Assembly (NCBI GenBank): GCA_039933315.1
Contig: JBDTOI010000056.1
Span: 1-22,741 of the forward strand
From: DASXRU01 sp039933315
Lineage (GTDB): Bacteria > Acidobacteriota > Blastocatellia > Pyrinomonadales > Pyrinomonadaceae
DNA: 22,741 nt
Direction of reading: 5' to 3'
The position numbers and the translations under genes were made by a program. Below, one piece after another: positions 14,816 to 22,296 of this stretch. Under the pieces are notes generated by a model, which did not search any database, had not been told where the DNA came from, and saw only the letters and a list, made by a program, of their open reading frames with translations. Position 1 is the first letter of the stretch; each line of letters starts with the position of its first letter.

Positions 14816-16366
14816 CTACTGGCGGGTTACCTGGATTATCACTAAATCCGCGCGCAATGCCCCGATTTCCGTCATGGCGGTGAGCCGCAAGGGGAGCCGG
14901 CGCTGGTCCGCGCTTACCCAGGCGCGCAGTTGAAACTTGTCGCTTTGCGGGTCATCGGTCGTTAAGGATAGCTGTATCGCGGGAATCTTCTGGCCGCCCA
15001 GATCGATCGTCTCCCGCTTGAGGGACGTGATGAAGATTGTCTTTGGCCGGTCGTTGACCAACACTGAGAGGGCGTTGCGTTTTGGCGGCGTCAGATCCAG
15101 AGACCTCACCGCGTAGAGCAGAGAGACCAGGTCAAAGGTCCCCACCGGAATGTCCGTTCGAACACCATTGTCGCCTATCGCCGCGCCGCGATCCTGGTCG
15201 ATACTCCAGACACGATTGAAACGCAGCTTGCCTTCGACCAGATTCAGCTCAGTTCGAAAGGGAAGCAGCGTAGAGGGATCGACGTACGAGTTAATTTGAT
15301 CGTTGGCGAAGAAAATACGCTGTGCGGCATTCGTAGTTTGAGCCTTGACTGTGACTAGCAACCCGTCCCGATTGAAGTAACGAGCATGAGCTCGTACTTG
15401 AAAAGATGCCGTGCCAAGGGGTTGAGTCCCGCTGGCAATGTAAACCTGATAGTTAAGTTGCTCGCCAACTTTGAACGGCAGATCAGCCGGAAGAGGGCCA
15501 CCGCCAGATGACACTGGGGGGCCTGTGACAGGCAGCTTCTTCGGCGTGGGCGTCGCGATGGGATTTGGCGACGCGGTTGGCGCGGCGGCGACGGGCATGA
15601 GTTGAGATCCGGCCAGCTCCGCCCGTATCTCTCCGGCGGGGTGGCGGGCCGTCACTAACACAGGCACGTGTCTTTCGTCATCGCTAAAATAGATACGAAA
15701 GCCATAGCTGTTTATCTTTGCGCCCTTCAGATTGAGTCGGGTAACGACTGTATTGAATGAGCCAACATTTGTTTTTACTACTTCGCGGCCTGTGACCCTC
15801 AGTTCAGCTTCGTAAACTTGTCCTTCGGCCTGGACGGTAAGGTAATAGGAGCCTTCAACGAGGGGCAGCGCGCGCGCGCGATAGATAGCCGAAAGCATTT
15901 CATAGGTGCCGGGAAACTCGCCTACTCGAACCTGGCTGGGAATAGCCGACGTGCCGGCCGGCTCGTTGTAAGTACTAGCGCTGTCCGCGCTGCGGCCGGC
16001 CTCGCGGATTGTCTGCTGCGCGCGGAAGGGAAGTCCCGTAGCCGGATCGATGTAACTAGTGTAATCGTTGTTGATATCGTACAGCGCCGCATTGACCACT
16101 CCGGTGGTTTCTACATGGGCCTTCAGCACAATCGCTTCGCGATCAAAGAAGGTCCCGCGCCCCGCCACGAACAATTCAATATGCGCGGCGCTCATGAAAT
16201 GCGAAAACGAAACGTTATAGGTCAATCGTTCCCCGATTCGGTACGGTGCCGGAGAAAAAGGCGAAGCTGTATCACTCCGCTGCTGCGATTGAGCGGAAGA
16301 ACAAAGCAGGATGAGCAGGGGGAGGAAAAAGATTTTGACGAGCGGCAGTTTCAATTTTCGAGGCAC
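14816..16366 (-). CDS. exported protein with two DUF3108-like domains
   Basis: Function unknown. From a GTG start at 16366 the protein is 516 residues. It begins with a classic signal peptide (MPRKLKLPLVKIFFLPLLIL..., probable cleavage after AQS near residue 27). Two related halves follow: residues about 42-252 (YRIGERLTYNVSF...) and about 297-516 (FKVGEQLNYQVYI...), joined by a Pro/Ala/Thr-rich linker at 258-295. Each half has the pattern G-E-x-L-x-Y, a (Y/N)SY(I/V)DP...LPFR segment, a VGxF(G/D) turn and a late RRLPL or RHVPV strand, as in DUF3108 periplasmic beta proteins. An in-frame TTG at 16486 would add 40 residues before the signal peptide and starts at the edge of a repeat, so I prefer the GTG. 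It is preceded by 269 bp of repeat-rich DNA. Confidence 0.75.
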   Translation of the reverse strand: MPRKLKLPLVKIFFLPLLILLCSSAQSQQRSDTASPFSPAPYRIGERLTYNVSFSHFMSAAHIELFVAGRGTFFDREAIVLKAHVETTGVVNAALYDINNDYTSYIDPATGLPFRAQQTIREAGRSADSASTYNEPAGTSAIPSQVRVGEFPGTYEMLSAIYRARALPLVEGSYYLTVQAEGQVYEAELRVTGREVVKTNVGSFNTVVTRLNLKGAKINSYGFRIYFSDDERHVPVLVTARHPAGEIRAELAGSQLMPVAAAPTASPNPIATPTPKKLPVTGPPVSSGGGPLPADLPFKVGEQLNYQVYIASGTQPLGTASFQVRAHARYFNRDGLLVTVKAQTTNAAQRIFFANDQINSYVDPSTLLPFRTELNLVEGKLRFNRVWSIDQDRGAAIGDNGVRTDIPVGTFDLVSLLYAVRSLDLTPPKRNALSVLVNDRPKTIFITSLKRETIDLGGQKIPAIQLSLTTDDPQSDKFQLRAWVSADQRRLPLRLTAMTEIGALRADLVIIQVTRQ

Positions 16367-16487
16367 TTTCGCATGATAAGGGCTAAGCTGGCGCGGCGCA
16401 AACCAGCGACCGCGAGTACTAACACGCAGTTTGGCGACAGCAGTTCCTCCAATCGCAGAATTACGAGGATCGGGATGGCTTTTCAAG

Positions 16488-16513
16488 TTGAGGTTTCACG
16501 CAAAGACGCTAAG
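16488..16513. repeat. solo copy of 'TTGAGGTTTCACGCAAAG' repeat arm
   Basis: Matches the arm at 7921-7949 except for one base in the CAAAG(C/A)CGCTAAG part, over 26 nt. No opposing arm was found nearby, so this looks like half of the same repeat family, adjacent to a different inverted repeat at 16549-16620. Confidence 0.65.
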
Positions 16514-16548
16514 CAGAAGCCCGACCGTCAGGGAGGGCTCGGAACATC

Positions 16549-16620
16549 AGAGGTCAGAGGTCAGAGATCAGAAGTGACGCACTTGGTGTTGATCTTACTG
16601 ATCTCTGACTTCTGACCTCT
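16549..16620. repeat. long inverted repeat, 'GAGGTCAGA' word family
   Basis: Arms 16549-16571 and 16598-16620 (23 nt) pair at 22 of 23 positions across a 26-nt loop. The arms are iterations of (AGAGGTC). It lies between pyrF (ending 16636) and the DUF3108-like gene and, apart from the solo arm, accounts for most of that gap. Confidence 0.75.
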
Positions 16621-16635
16621 TCGCTTTTGGAGCCC

Positions 16636-17376
16636 TTAAGGCCGGTGGTCCAACGCCTCGCTCATCTCTCTAATAATATTCCTGGCGGCCTCAATCGGGT
16701 CCGGAGCTGCCAGTACGGGGCGACCCACCACGATATAATCCGCACCGGCACGTACTGCTTCGGCAGGCGTCATCACTCGCTTCTGATCGTGTTCTTCCTC
16801 GTCTCTAGGCCTCACACCCGGCGTAACGATTATGAAGTCTGAGCGGGCCACACCGTTTCGCACAATCTCGATATCCTGGGGCGAAGCGACTACGCCGTCC
16901 ATCCCGCTTTCGGCCGCCAGTTGTGCCAACCGCAGAGTTTGTTCCTGAGCGGACGAAGTGATTCCTATCTGGGCCATCTCGTGTGCGGCGACACTTGTGA
17001 GAACCGTGACGGCGATTACTTTAGGCCGTTCAAGGTTCTCGCGCGCCGCACATTCGCTTACCGCCGCGGCCGTGCGACGCATCATCTCGCCCCCGCCGAG
17101 GGCATGAACGTTAAAGATGGAGACGCCCAGCCTGGTGGCTTCTACTCCGGCAGCCGCTACCGTAGCGGGAATATCGTGGAACTTCAGATCCAGAAAGACA
17201 GGCGCACCCTTGGCCACGACTTCGCGGACCATATCCGGACCGACGGCGGTGAAGAGCTGCGAGCCGATTTTGAACATCCCGGCCGCGTCATCGAGGGCAT
17301 CAACTAATCGTAGGGCCCGGACCTTGGTGTGAACGTCCAGCGCCACGATCAGTTTGTCACGTACGGTTTTTGGCAT
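16636..17376 (-). CDS. pyrF: orotidine-5'-phosphate decarboxylase
   Basis: Converts OMP to UMP, the last step of de novo UMP synthesis. The 246-residue product carries the full active-site set of the family: D14 (VALDV), K36 (FKIG), and D63, K65 and D68 in DLKFHDIP, plus TPGVRP and VVGRPV phosphate-binding loops near the end. Size matches the bacterial short form. ATG 17376 has AAGGAG immediately upstream, with unusually short spacing of 2 nt. It lies 46 nt downstream of pyrD on the same strand, so the two are almost certainly cotranscribed. Confidence 0.95.
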   Translation of the reverse strand: MPKTVRDKLIVALDVHTKVRALRLVDALDDAAGMFKIGSQLFTAVGPDMVREVVAKGAPVFLDLKFHDIPATVAAAGVEATRLGVSIFNVHALGGGEMMRRTAAAVSECAARENLERPKVIAVTVLTSVAAHEMAQIGITSSAQEQTLRLAQLAAESGMDGVVASPQDIEIVRNGVARSDFIIVTPGVRPRDEEEHDQKRVMTPAEAVRAGADYIVVGRPVLAAPDPIEAARNIIREMSEALDHRP

Positions 17377-17422
17377 GGCTCCTTCTATGTTTCGTTAGAT
17401 ATCGTTTCGAGTTCAGCCATTC

Positions 17423-18523
17423 TTAAGCTCGGCTGCCGACGGCATTATCGAGCGTTTTGAAGCCGCTGCTTTTGAGTATCTCCGCCAACCCTTCATTAAT
17501 AGAACGCGCGACGGCCGGGCCCTGGTAAATGAAGCCAGTATAAAGCTGGACGAGGCTCGCGCCGGCGCAAATCTTTTCCCAGGCATCAGCCGCGGTGAAA
17601 ATTCCTCCGACACCGATGATGGTCAGGGCGCCGCGTGCGAGTCGATAGATGCGCGCGATGAGTTGGTTGGACCGCTGCTGTAGCGGGGCGCCACTCAGGC
17701 CACCTGCGCCGTATTCTGCCACAGCTTTCTGATCGGTGAGCAAACCCTCGCGGCTGACGGTGGTATTGGTCGCAATCACCCCTGCAAGTTTTGCCCGCAG
17801 CGCTAACTCAATAATAGATTCGAGTTCGCTGTCAGTAAGGTCCGGCGCAACCTTTAGAAGGAGGGGCACCGGCCGTTCGCGCTGACTTGCAAGCGCGAGC
17901 TGTCGATTACGGTCCTGCATTTCTGCTAACAGTCCCGCCAGCAATTCAGGTCGCTGTAGTTCACGCAACTGCGGCGTGTTGGGGGAGCTGACATTTATCG
18001 CGACGTAATCAGCGAATGGGTACAACAATTCCAAAGCCTGCAAATAGTCTGCTGTAGCGGCTTCGATCGGAGTGTCTCGGCCCTTTCCGATGTTGACTCC
18101 GAGAACACAATCCGGATGGGACCGGGCAAGGTTGGCCGCCACCTGGACGGCGCCCGCATTGTTAAAGCCCAGACGGTTGATTAGGGCCCGGTCGCGTGGC
18201 AGACGAAACATTCGCGGCTTAGCATTCCCCGATTGAGGTTGATACGTCACTGTTCCCACCTCGATGAATCCGAAGCCAAGGGCCGCCAGGGCCTCGACCG
18301 CCGCGCCGTTTTTGTCGAATCCGGCGGCAAGTCCAACTGGATTTGAGAATGACAATCCGAACCGTTGCAACTCGCCGAACGGTGCACGTTCGAGGGCGTG
18401 ATCGACATAATTGCGGGCCGCGGTCGACTTCAGTGCGAGGGTCAGCGATCGCAAGGCCAATTCGTGAGCGATTTCCGGCGGGAGGCCAAACAGTATCGGA
18501 CGCAGAAGCGATCGATAGAGCAT
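17423..18523 (-). CDS. pyrD: dihydroorotate dehydrogenase (quinone), class 2
   Basis: Oxidises dihydroorotate to orotate with respiratory quinone at the membrane. The 366-residue product starts with the membrane-associating helix region typical of class 2 (MLYRSLLRPILFGLPPEIAHEL). It has GFDKNG (69-73) and NVSSPNTPQLRELQ with the catalytic serine (S179/S180) that distinguishes class 2 from the cysteine-using class 1 enzymes. ATNTT and GVGGI near the C-terminus hold FMN. It is first gene of a pyrD-pyrF pair and divergent from pyrR, with 130 bp between them. Confidence 0.95.
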   Translation of the reverse strand: MLYRSLLRPILFGLPPEIAHELALRSLTLALKSTAARNYVDHALERAPFGELQRFGLSFSNPVGLAAGFDKNGAAVEALAALGFGFIEVGTVTYQPQSGNAKPRMFRLPRDRALINRLGFNNAGAVQVAANLARSHPDCVLGVNIGKGRDTPIEAATADYLQALELLYPFADYVAINVSSPNTPQLRELQRPELLAGLLAEMQDRNRQLALASQRERPVPLLLKVAPDLTDSELESIIELALRAKLAGVIATNTTVSREGLLTDQKAVAEYGAGGLSGAPLQQRSNQLIARIYRLARGALTIIGVGGIFTAADAWEKICAGASLVQLYTGFIYQGPAVARSINEGLAEILKSSGFKTLDNAVGSRA

Positions 18524-18615
18524 TAAACTAATGCCAGAATATGAGTGACGTGTGGCAAGATCGAAGCGATTCTAGCCTGTCAATCGCCGCTTGTCACCCG
18601 GCGTTGTTTGATAAC

Positions 18616-18644
18616 TTGTCACTTCCGACCGTTCTTGTTAGTAT
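18616..18644 (+). promoter_or_regulatory. candidate promoter of pyrR
   Basis: TTGTCA (18616-18621), 17-nt spacer, TAGTAT (18639-18644). Predicted transcription start is about 18651, only a few bases before the ATG at 18654. That would make the mRNA leaderless unless translation starts at ATG 18681. No PyrR-type antiterminator or anti-antiterminator was recognised in the 130-bp spacer. Confidence 0.45.
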
Positions 18645-18653
18645 CCGCAACCA

Positions 18654-19220
18654 ATGGAATTTACAGAGAAAGCCCGCATCATGGACAGTGCCCGCATCAA
18701 TCGCGCGCTGGCGCGGTTGGCTTCGGAAGTGCTGGAGGAAAACCATGGTGCCGGCGATCTTTACCTGATTGGTATCAGGCGCCGGGGCGTGCCGCTGGCT
18801 GAGCGCATGGCCGACAAGATCGCCGACCTTGAAGGCGAACGGCCGCCGGTTGGTATTCTTGATATCACGCTCTATCGCGACGATCTGTCCACGGTCGGCG
18901 CCAACCCCATCGTAAACCGCACAGAGTTACCTGGTGACATAGAGAATCGCAACATCGTGCTGATCGATGATGTGCTCTACACGGGGCGCACCGTGCGCGC
19001 GGCGCTGGACCAGTTGATTGACTTCGGCCGGCCCCGGCGCGTGCAGCTCGCTGTACTGGTTGATCGCGGGAAGGAACATCGCGAGCTACCCATTCAGGCC
19101 GACTATATCGGCAAGCTGGTGCCGACCAAGAAGAGCGAGATAATAAAAGTGATGTTGACGGATTTCGATGAAGAAGAAGGGGTCGTTATCGTTGAGCGAC
19201 CGGCAACGGAAGCGGCATAA
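18654..19220 (+). CDS. pyrR: PyrR bifunctional pyrimidine operon regulator / uracil phosphoribosyltransferase
   Basis: In Bacillus PyrR binds pyr mRNA in response to UMP/UTP and also has uracil phosphoribosyltransferase activity. The 188-residue product matches it along its length, including LIGIRRRGVPLAERM, DITLYRDDLST, the PRPP loop IVLIDDVLYTGRTV (101-114), VQLAVLVDRG and LPIQADYIGK. Start ATG 18654 aligns with the Bacillus N-terminus but lacks a Shine-Dalgarno sequence and sits almost at the predicted transcription start; ATG 18681 (MDSARINRAL) is the alternative. The gene has its own strong terminator. No recognisable PyrR binding loop was seen upstream of pyrB or pyrD, so RNA-based control of these genes is uncertain and the salvage activity may matter more. 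Confidence 0.95.
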   Translation: MEFTEKARIMDSARINRALARLASEVLEENHGAGDLYLIGIRRRGVPLAERMADKIADLEGERPPVGILDITLYRDDLSTVGANPIVNRTELPGDIENRNIVLIDDVLYTGRTVRAALDQLIDFGRPRRVQLAVLVDRGKEHRELPIQADYIGKLVPTKKSEIIKVMLTDFDEEEGVVIVERPATEAA

Positions 19221-19221
19221 C

Positions 19222-19247
19222 AGGCGGCCAGCGTTGGCCGCCTTTTT
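19222..19247 (+). terminator. strong intrinsic terminator after pyrR
   Basis: A perfect 9-bp GC-rich stem (AGGCGGCCA/TGGCCGCCT, 4-nt loop) is followed by five T residues, starting right after the pyrR stop codon. It separates pyrR transcription from pyrB. Confidence 0.9.
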
Positions 19248-19256
19248 AGTGCCTGA

Positions 19257-19279
19257 GTGGCACAGACTTCAGTCTGTGA
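19257..19279. repeat. 23-nt palindromic repeat (GTGGCACAGACTTCAGTCTG type), copy 1
   Basis: Contains the palindrome CACAGACT-TC-AGTCTGTG. An exact 23-nt copy lies at 22688-22710, and a truncated inverted copy runs off the right end of the window (22727-22741). Confidence 0.75.
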
Positions 19280-19307
19280 TCGCCGTTAGTTTATAAGAGC
19301 CTGGCGA

Positions 19308-19446
19308 GCCACAGATAAACACGGATTCGTACAGATGATAAATACAGCAAAAACAGCCTTGGCATGAAGGTTAACTCTGAACATAGGCTGAGCAGTCTCC
19401 TGAGATATTTTGCTCTCACCCGTGTGAATTCGTGTTCATCTGTGGC
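19308..19446. repeat. long inverted repeat, 'CCACAGAT' word family
   Basis: Arms 19308-19332 and 19422-19446 (25 nt) pair at 21 of 25 positions around an 89-nt centre. The arms end in GCCACAGAT/ATCTGTGGC and resemble the repeat at 1184-1309 in wording. With the terminator and palindrome it fills most of the 331-bp pyrR-pyrB gap. No convincing pyrB promoter was identified there. Confidence 0.65.
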
Positions 19447-19551
19447 CAAAGGCTTTGCCATGGGCAGTGGCCCACACCAGTTGTCTTCGGACTGTAGGTG
19501 ATTGAGGGGTACGCAACGCAAACTAACGGTTTGCGACACACAGATCTGGCT

Positions 19552-20547
19552 ATGGTGGAGACCACATCGTTAAAACATCTGCTGGGAATTCGTGAATTGA
19601 ATCCCGATCAGATCGTCAGCCTGTTGGATACGGCCGAGTCTTTTCTCGATATCGCCAAGCGCCAAATAAAGAAGGTGCCGGCATTGCGGGGCCGGACAGT
19701 CATTAACCTCTTCTTCGAACCTTCCACCCGCACACGCACTTCATTTGAAATTGCCGCCAAGCGTCTTTCCGCCGACGCGATCAATATCAGCGTGTCAACT
19801 TCGAGCGTGTCGAAAGGCGAAACCCTGTTGGACACGGCGCGCAATCTGGAAGCGATGGCGCCCGATTGCATCGTCATTCGCCATTCTTCTGCCGGGGCGC
19901 CCTATCATCTGGCGCAGGTGTGCAGCGCAGCGATAGTCAACGCCGGCGATGGCGCACATGAACATCCGACCCAGGCTTTGCTGGACGCCCTCACTATCCG
20001 CGAACGCAAAGGACGTATCGAAGGCTTGAAGGTAGCGATCATCGGTGACATCCTGCATTCGCGCGTGGCTCGTTCGAACATTCACCTGCTGACTAAGCTG
20101 GGTGCGTCAGTAAGCATAGCCGGTCCCGGTACTTTGGTTCCGCCCGAGTTTGCCGGTCTGGTGGAACAGGGTGTGCGACTAGAACGCCGCATTGAAGATG
20201 CAATCGAAGGTGCCGACGTGGTGATGATTCTGCGAATTCAACGCGAGCGGCAGACGGCGGCTTTCTTTCCTTCGATGCGCGAGTATGCGATTCACTACGG
20301 CCTTCACGTGGATCATCTGGAGCGGGCGGCGGCGGATGCAATCGTCATGCACCCCGGGCCAATAAATCGCGGAATCGAAATCTCCTCCGAAATAGCGGAT
20401 GGGGGACGTTCGCTAATACTGGACCAGGTCGCGAACGGCGTGGCAGTGCGCATGGCAGTGCTGTACTTGCTGGCTGGCGGGGCCGGCCATAGTGACGACA
20501 GGAAGGAAAGTGTGCCTAAAGAGAAAAAGGAGCGAGCTCGCAAGTGA
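19552..20547 (+). CDS. pyrB: aspartate carbamoyltransferase catalytic subunit
   Basis: Condenses carbamoyl phosphate with aspartate, the committed step of de novo pyrimidine synthesis. From ATG 19552 the product is 331 residues with FFEPSTRTRTSF (54-65, carbamoyl-phosphate site), HPTQALLDALTI and HPGPINRG (aspartate/phosphate binding). There is no pyrI gene next to it, which fits the class that works without regulatory chains or with DHOase. An in-frame GTG at 19498 would add 18 residues without family likeness and without a Shine-Dalgarno sequence, so the ATG is preferred. The C-terminus has a highly charged extra tail (DDRKESVPKEKKERARK). pyrC follows after 49 nt. Confidence 0.94.
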   Translation: MVETTSLKHLLGIRELNPDQIVSLLDTAESFLDIAKRQIKKVPALRGRTVINLFFEPSTRTRTSFEIAAKRLSADAINISVSTSSVSKGETLLDTARNLEAMAPDCIVIRHSSAGAPYHLAQVCSAAIVNAGDGAHEHPTQALLDALTIRERKGRIEGLKVAIIGDILHSRVARSNIHLLTKLGASVSIAGPGTLVPPEFAGLVEQGVRLERRIEDAIEGADVVMILRIQRERQTAAFFPSMREYAIHYGLHVDHLERAAADAIVMHPGPINRGIEISSEIADGGRSLILDQVANGVAVRMAVLYLLAGGAGHSDDRKESVPKEKKERARK

Positions 20548-20596
20548 GGGATGGGGAAGCTGGCGAGGTAACCTGTTGAGTCTTATCTAAACCGAT

Positions 20597-21931
20597 ATGC
20601 GTCTGCTAATCGCAAATGGCCACGTACTGGATCCCGCCAGCGGGATCAACGCGGGCAAGAATGTTTTCATCGAGAATGGCCGCGTCGTTGCCTTGCTCGA
20701 TTACGGTGACGGCGTCCCGGAGGGCGCGGAAGTGTTCGAGGCCAGCGGCTTAATCGTCGCGCCTGGCTTCATAGATATGCACGTTCACCTGCGTGAGCCG
20801 GGGCAGGAGTACAAAGAAACTATAGCCAGCGGAACGGCGGCAGCGGCGGCCGGAGGCTTTGCCAGTGTCTGCGCGATGCCCAACACGGACCCCATCAACG
20901 ACAATCCGGCAGTTACGCGCTTCATCATTGAGCAGGCCGAACACGCGGGCAATGCAAACGTTTTTCCCGTCGGCGCGCTGACCAAAGCGTCGCAGGGCAC
21001 CGAGCTGTCAGAGATGGGGGAAATGAAGAACGCCGGCATCGTCGCTGTTTCTGACGATGGCCGTCCGGTACCGTCGGCAGGAATGATGCGACGCGCCATG
21101 GAGTATGCGCGTGGGTTCGATCTGCCGGTGATAGATCATTGCCAGGATAATTCTCTGATGGCTGGCGGCGTTATGCACGAGGGCCACTGGTCACTCGTCC
21201 TGGGCCTCAATGGTATGCCGGCATCTGCGGAAGAAATGGACGCAGTCCGGGATTGCTTGCTGGCGGAGCTGACCGGGGCGCGCGTTCATCTGGCTCACGT
21301 GTCCACCCGGGGCACCATTGAGGTGGTGCGGCGCGCCAAAGATGCCGGTGTGCGCATGACCTGTGAAGCAGCGCCGCATCATTGGGCCCTCACTGACGAG
21401 GCAGTCGAGCACTACGACACGAATACCAAGATGAGTCCGCCGCTGCGCAGTCACGATCATGTGAAGGCGATTGAGGAGGGTTTGCGTGACGGTACTATCG
21501 ATGTTATTGCCACTGACCACGCGCCCCATCACTCGGATGAGAAGGCTTTGGAGTACGATGATGCGCCCTTCGGCATTACGGGCCTCGAGACCGCGGTGGG
21601 TCTGGCGTTCGACCGTCTGGTTCAGCCCGGCATCATTTCTCTCGAGCGTCTAGTCGAGTTGTTTGCGGTGAACCCGGCGCGGATCGTTGGTCTGAAAGAC
21701 CGCGGCACACTGCGCAAAGGGGCCTGGGCGGATGTTACTGTGCTGGATCCGGAACTGAAGTGGAGCTTTGATGCTTCCCGCTCGAAATCGAAGAGCAGAA
21801 ACACTCCCTTTAATGGTTGGAGCTTTCAAGGGGCTGCGGTCGCTACGATCGTCGCCGGGAGAATCGTTCATTTGCATTCCGATTACGCGCGCATCATTGA
21901 ATCCAGAGGTCATGAAGCGCTGGTAAGTTAA
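20597..21931 (+). CDS. pyrC: dihydroorotase, type I
   Basis: Cyclises N-carbamoyl-aspartate to dihydroorotate. The 444-residue product has a complete metal site: H62 and H64 in DMHVHLREPG, D153 in SDDGRPV, H181 (IDHCQD), H234 (LAHVST) and D307 (ATDHAPHH). The aspartate in place of a carboxylated lysine is typical of the Aquifex/Bacillus type I enzymes, so this is an active form rather than a PyrC-like inactive subunit. Type I DHOases often form a complex with the ATCase, in line with the direct pyrB-pyrC arrangement (49-nt gap). It is related to, but clearly distinct from, the dihydropyrimidinase at 5023-6402. No clear Shine-Dalgarno sequence is visible before the ATG. Confidence 0.95.
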   Translation: MRLLIANGHVLDPASGINAGKNVFIENGRVVALLDYGDGVPEGAEVFEASGLIVAPGFIDMHVHLREPGQEYKETIASGTAAAAAGGFASVCAMPNTDPINDNPAVTRFIIEQAEHAGNANVFPVGALTKASQGTELSEMGEMKNAGIVAVSDDGRPVPSAGMMRRAMEYARGFDLPVIDHCQDNSLMAGGVMHEGHWSLVLGLNGMPASAEEMDAVRDCLLAELTGARVHLAHVSTRGTIEVVRRAKDAGVRMTCEAAPHHWALTDEAVEHYDTNTKMSPPLRSHDHVKAIEEGLRDGTIDVIATDHAPHHSDEKALEYDDAPFGITGLETAVGLAFDRLVQPGIISLERLVELFAVNPARIVGLKDRGTLRKGAWADVTVLDPELKWSFDASRSKSKSRNTPFNGWSFQGAAVATIVAGRIVHLHSDYARIIESRGHEALVS

Positions 21932-21951
21932 GGTCTTTCAAATTTCACATT

Positions 21952-22213
21952 TCAGATCTCAGATAAATCAGATCTCAGATAAAGAGGTTAATTTCAAATT
22001 TGAAAATTCCAGATCTCAAATCGAAGACCAGATTGGTGAATAAAAGAAACCCGCTGCGCTCTCCCCTTCGCAGCGGGTCTCTCTTTGCGGTCGCTACTAC
22101 AAAAAGAGGCGACCGGTCTCGAGCTCTGAGATCTCAGATTTGAAATCTAAGATAATTTAAGATCTCAAATCAAAGCGTTCGTTTGAAATTTGAGATCGCA
22201 AATTTGAGATCTT
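21952..22213. repeat. AT-rich 'AGATCTCA' repeat field
   Basis: A tandem pair of identical 16-nt units (21952-21967 and 21968-21983) is followed by many GATCTCAAAT/ATTTGAGATC words in both orientations, for example 22012-22021 with 22202-22211. The words flank the first of two hairpins (22049-22078). Unlike the GC-rich neighbours, this stretch is A/T-rich and has no ORF. Confidence 0.65.
22049..22078 (+). terminator. hairpin beyond pyrC, possible terminator (twin 1)
   Basis: A perfect 10-bp stem ACCCGCTGCG/CGCAGCGGGT with a 10-nt pyrimidine loop (CTCTCCCCTT) is followed by CTCTCTTTG. It lies 118 nt after the pyrC stop. The T-run is weak. It shares a 16-nt core (22056-22071) with a second hairpin downstream. 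Confidence 0.5.
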
Positions 22214-22217
22214 AGTA

Positions 22218-22257
22218 GGGAACCCGCCCGCGCTCTCCCCTTCGCTGGCGGGCTCCC
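22218..22257 (+). repeat. hairpin with the same loop (twin 2)
   Basis: An 11-position stem (22218-22228 with 22247-22257, one mismatch) encloses the same 16-nt core GCGCTCTCCCCTTCGC (22230-22245) seen in the hairpin at 22049-22078. The outer stem sequences differ but each pairs with itself, so the loop and fold are kept while the stem changes. A third small hairpin (CGACAACC/GGTTGTCG, 22265-22284) follows. Confidence 0.55.
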
Positions 22258-22296
22258 CCTGCACCGACAACCGCCCGGTTGTCGATCCTTTCGAAG

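Noticed and set aside
15818..16615. 265-codon plus-strand open frame
   Set aside because: Antisense to the DUF3108-like gene and extends through a repeat. It is Arg/Ser-rich without family features.
19498..19551. GTG start for pyrB 18 codons upstream
   Set aside because: The extra residues do not resemble ATCase N-termini and no ribosome site precedes the GTG, though it cannot be fully excluded.
19221..19551. PyrR-binding attenuator upstream of pyrB
   Set aside because: I looked for the PyrR recognition loop and a terminator/antiterminator pair before pyrB. I found only the pyrR terminator and intergenic repeats.
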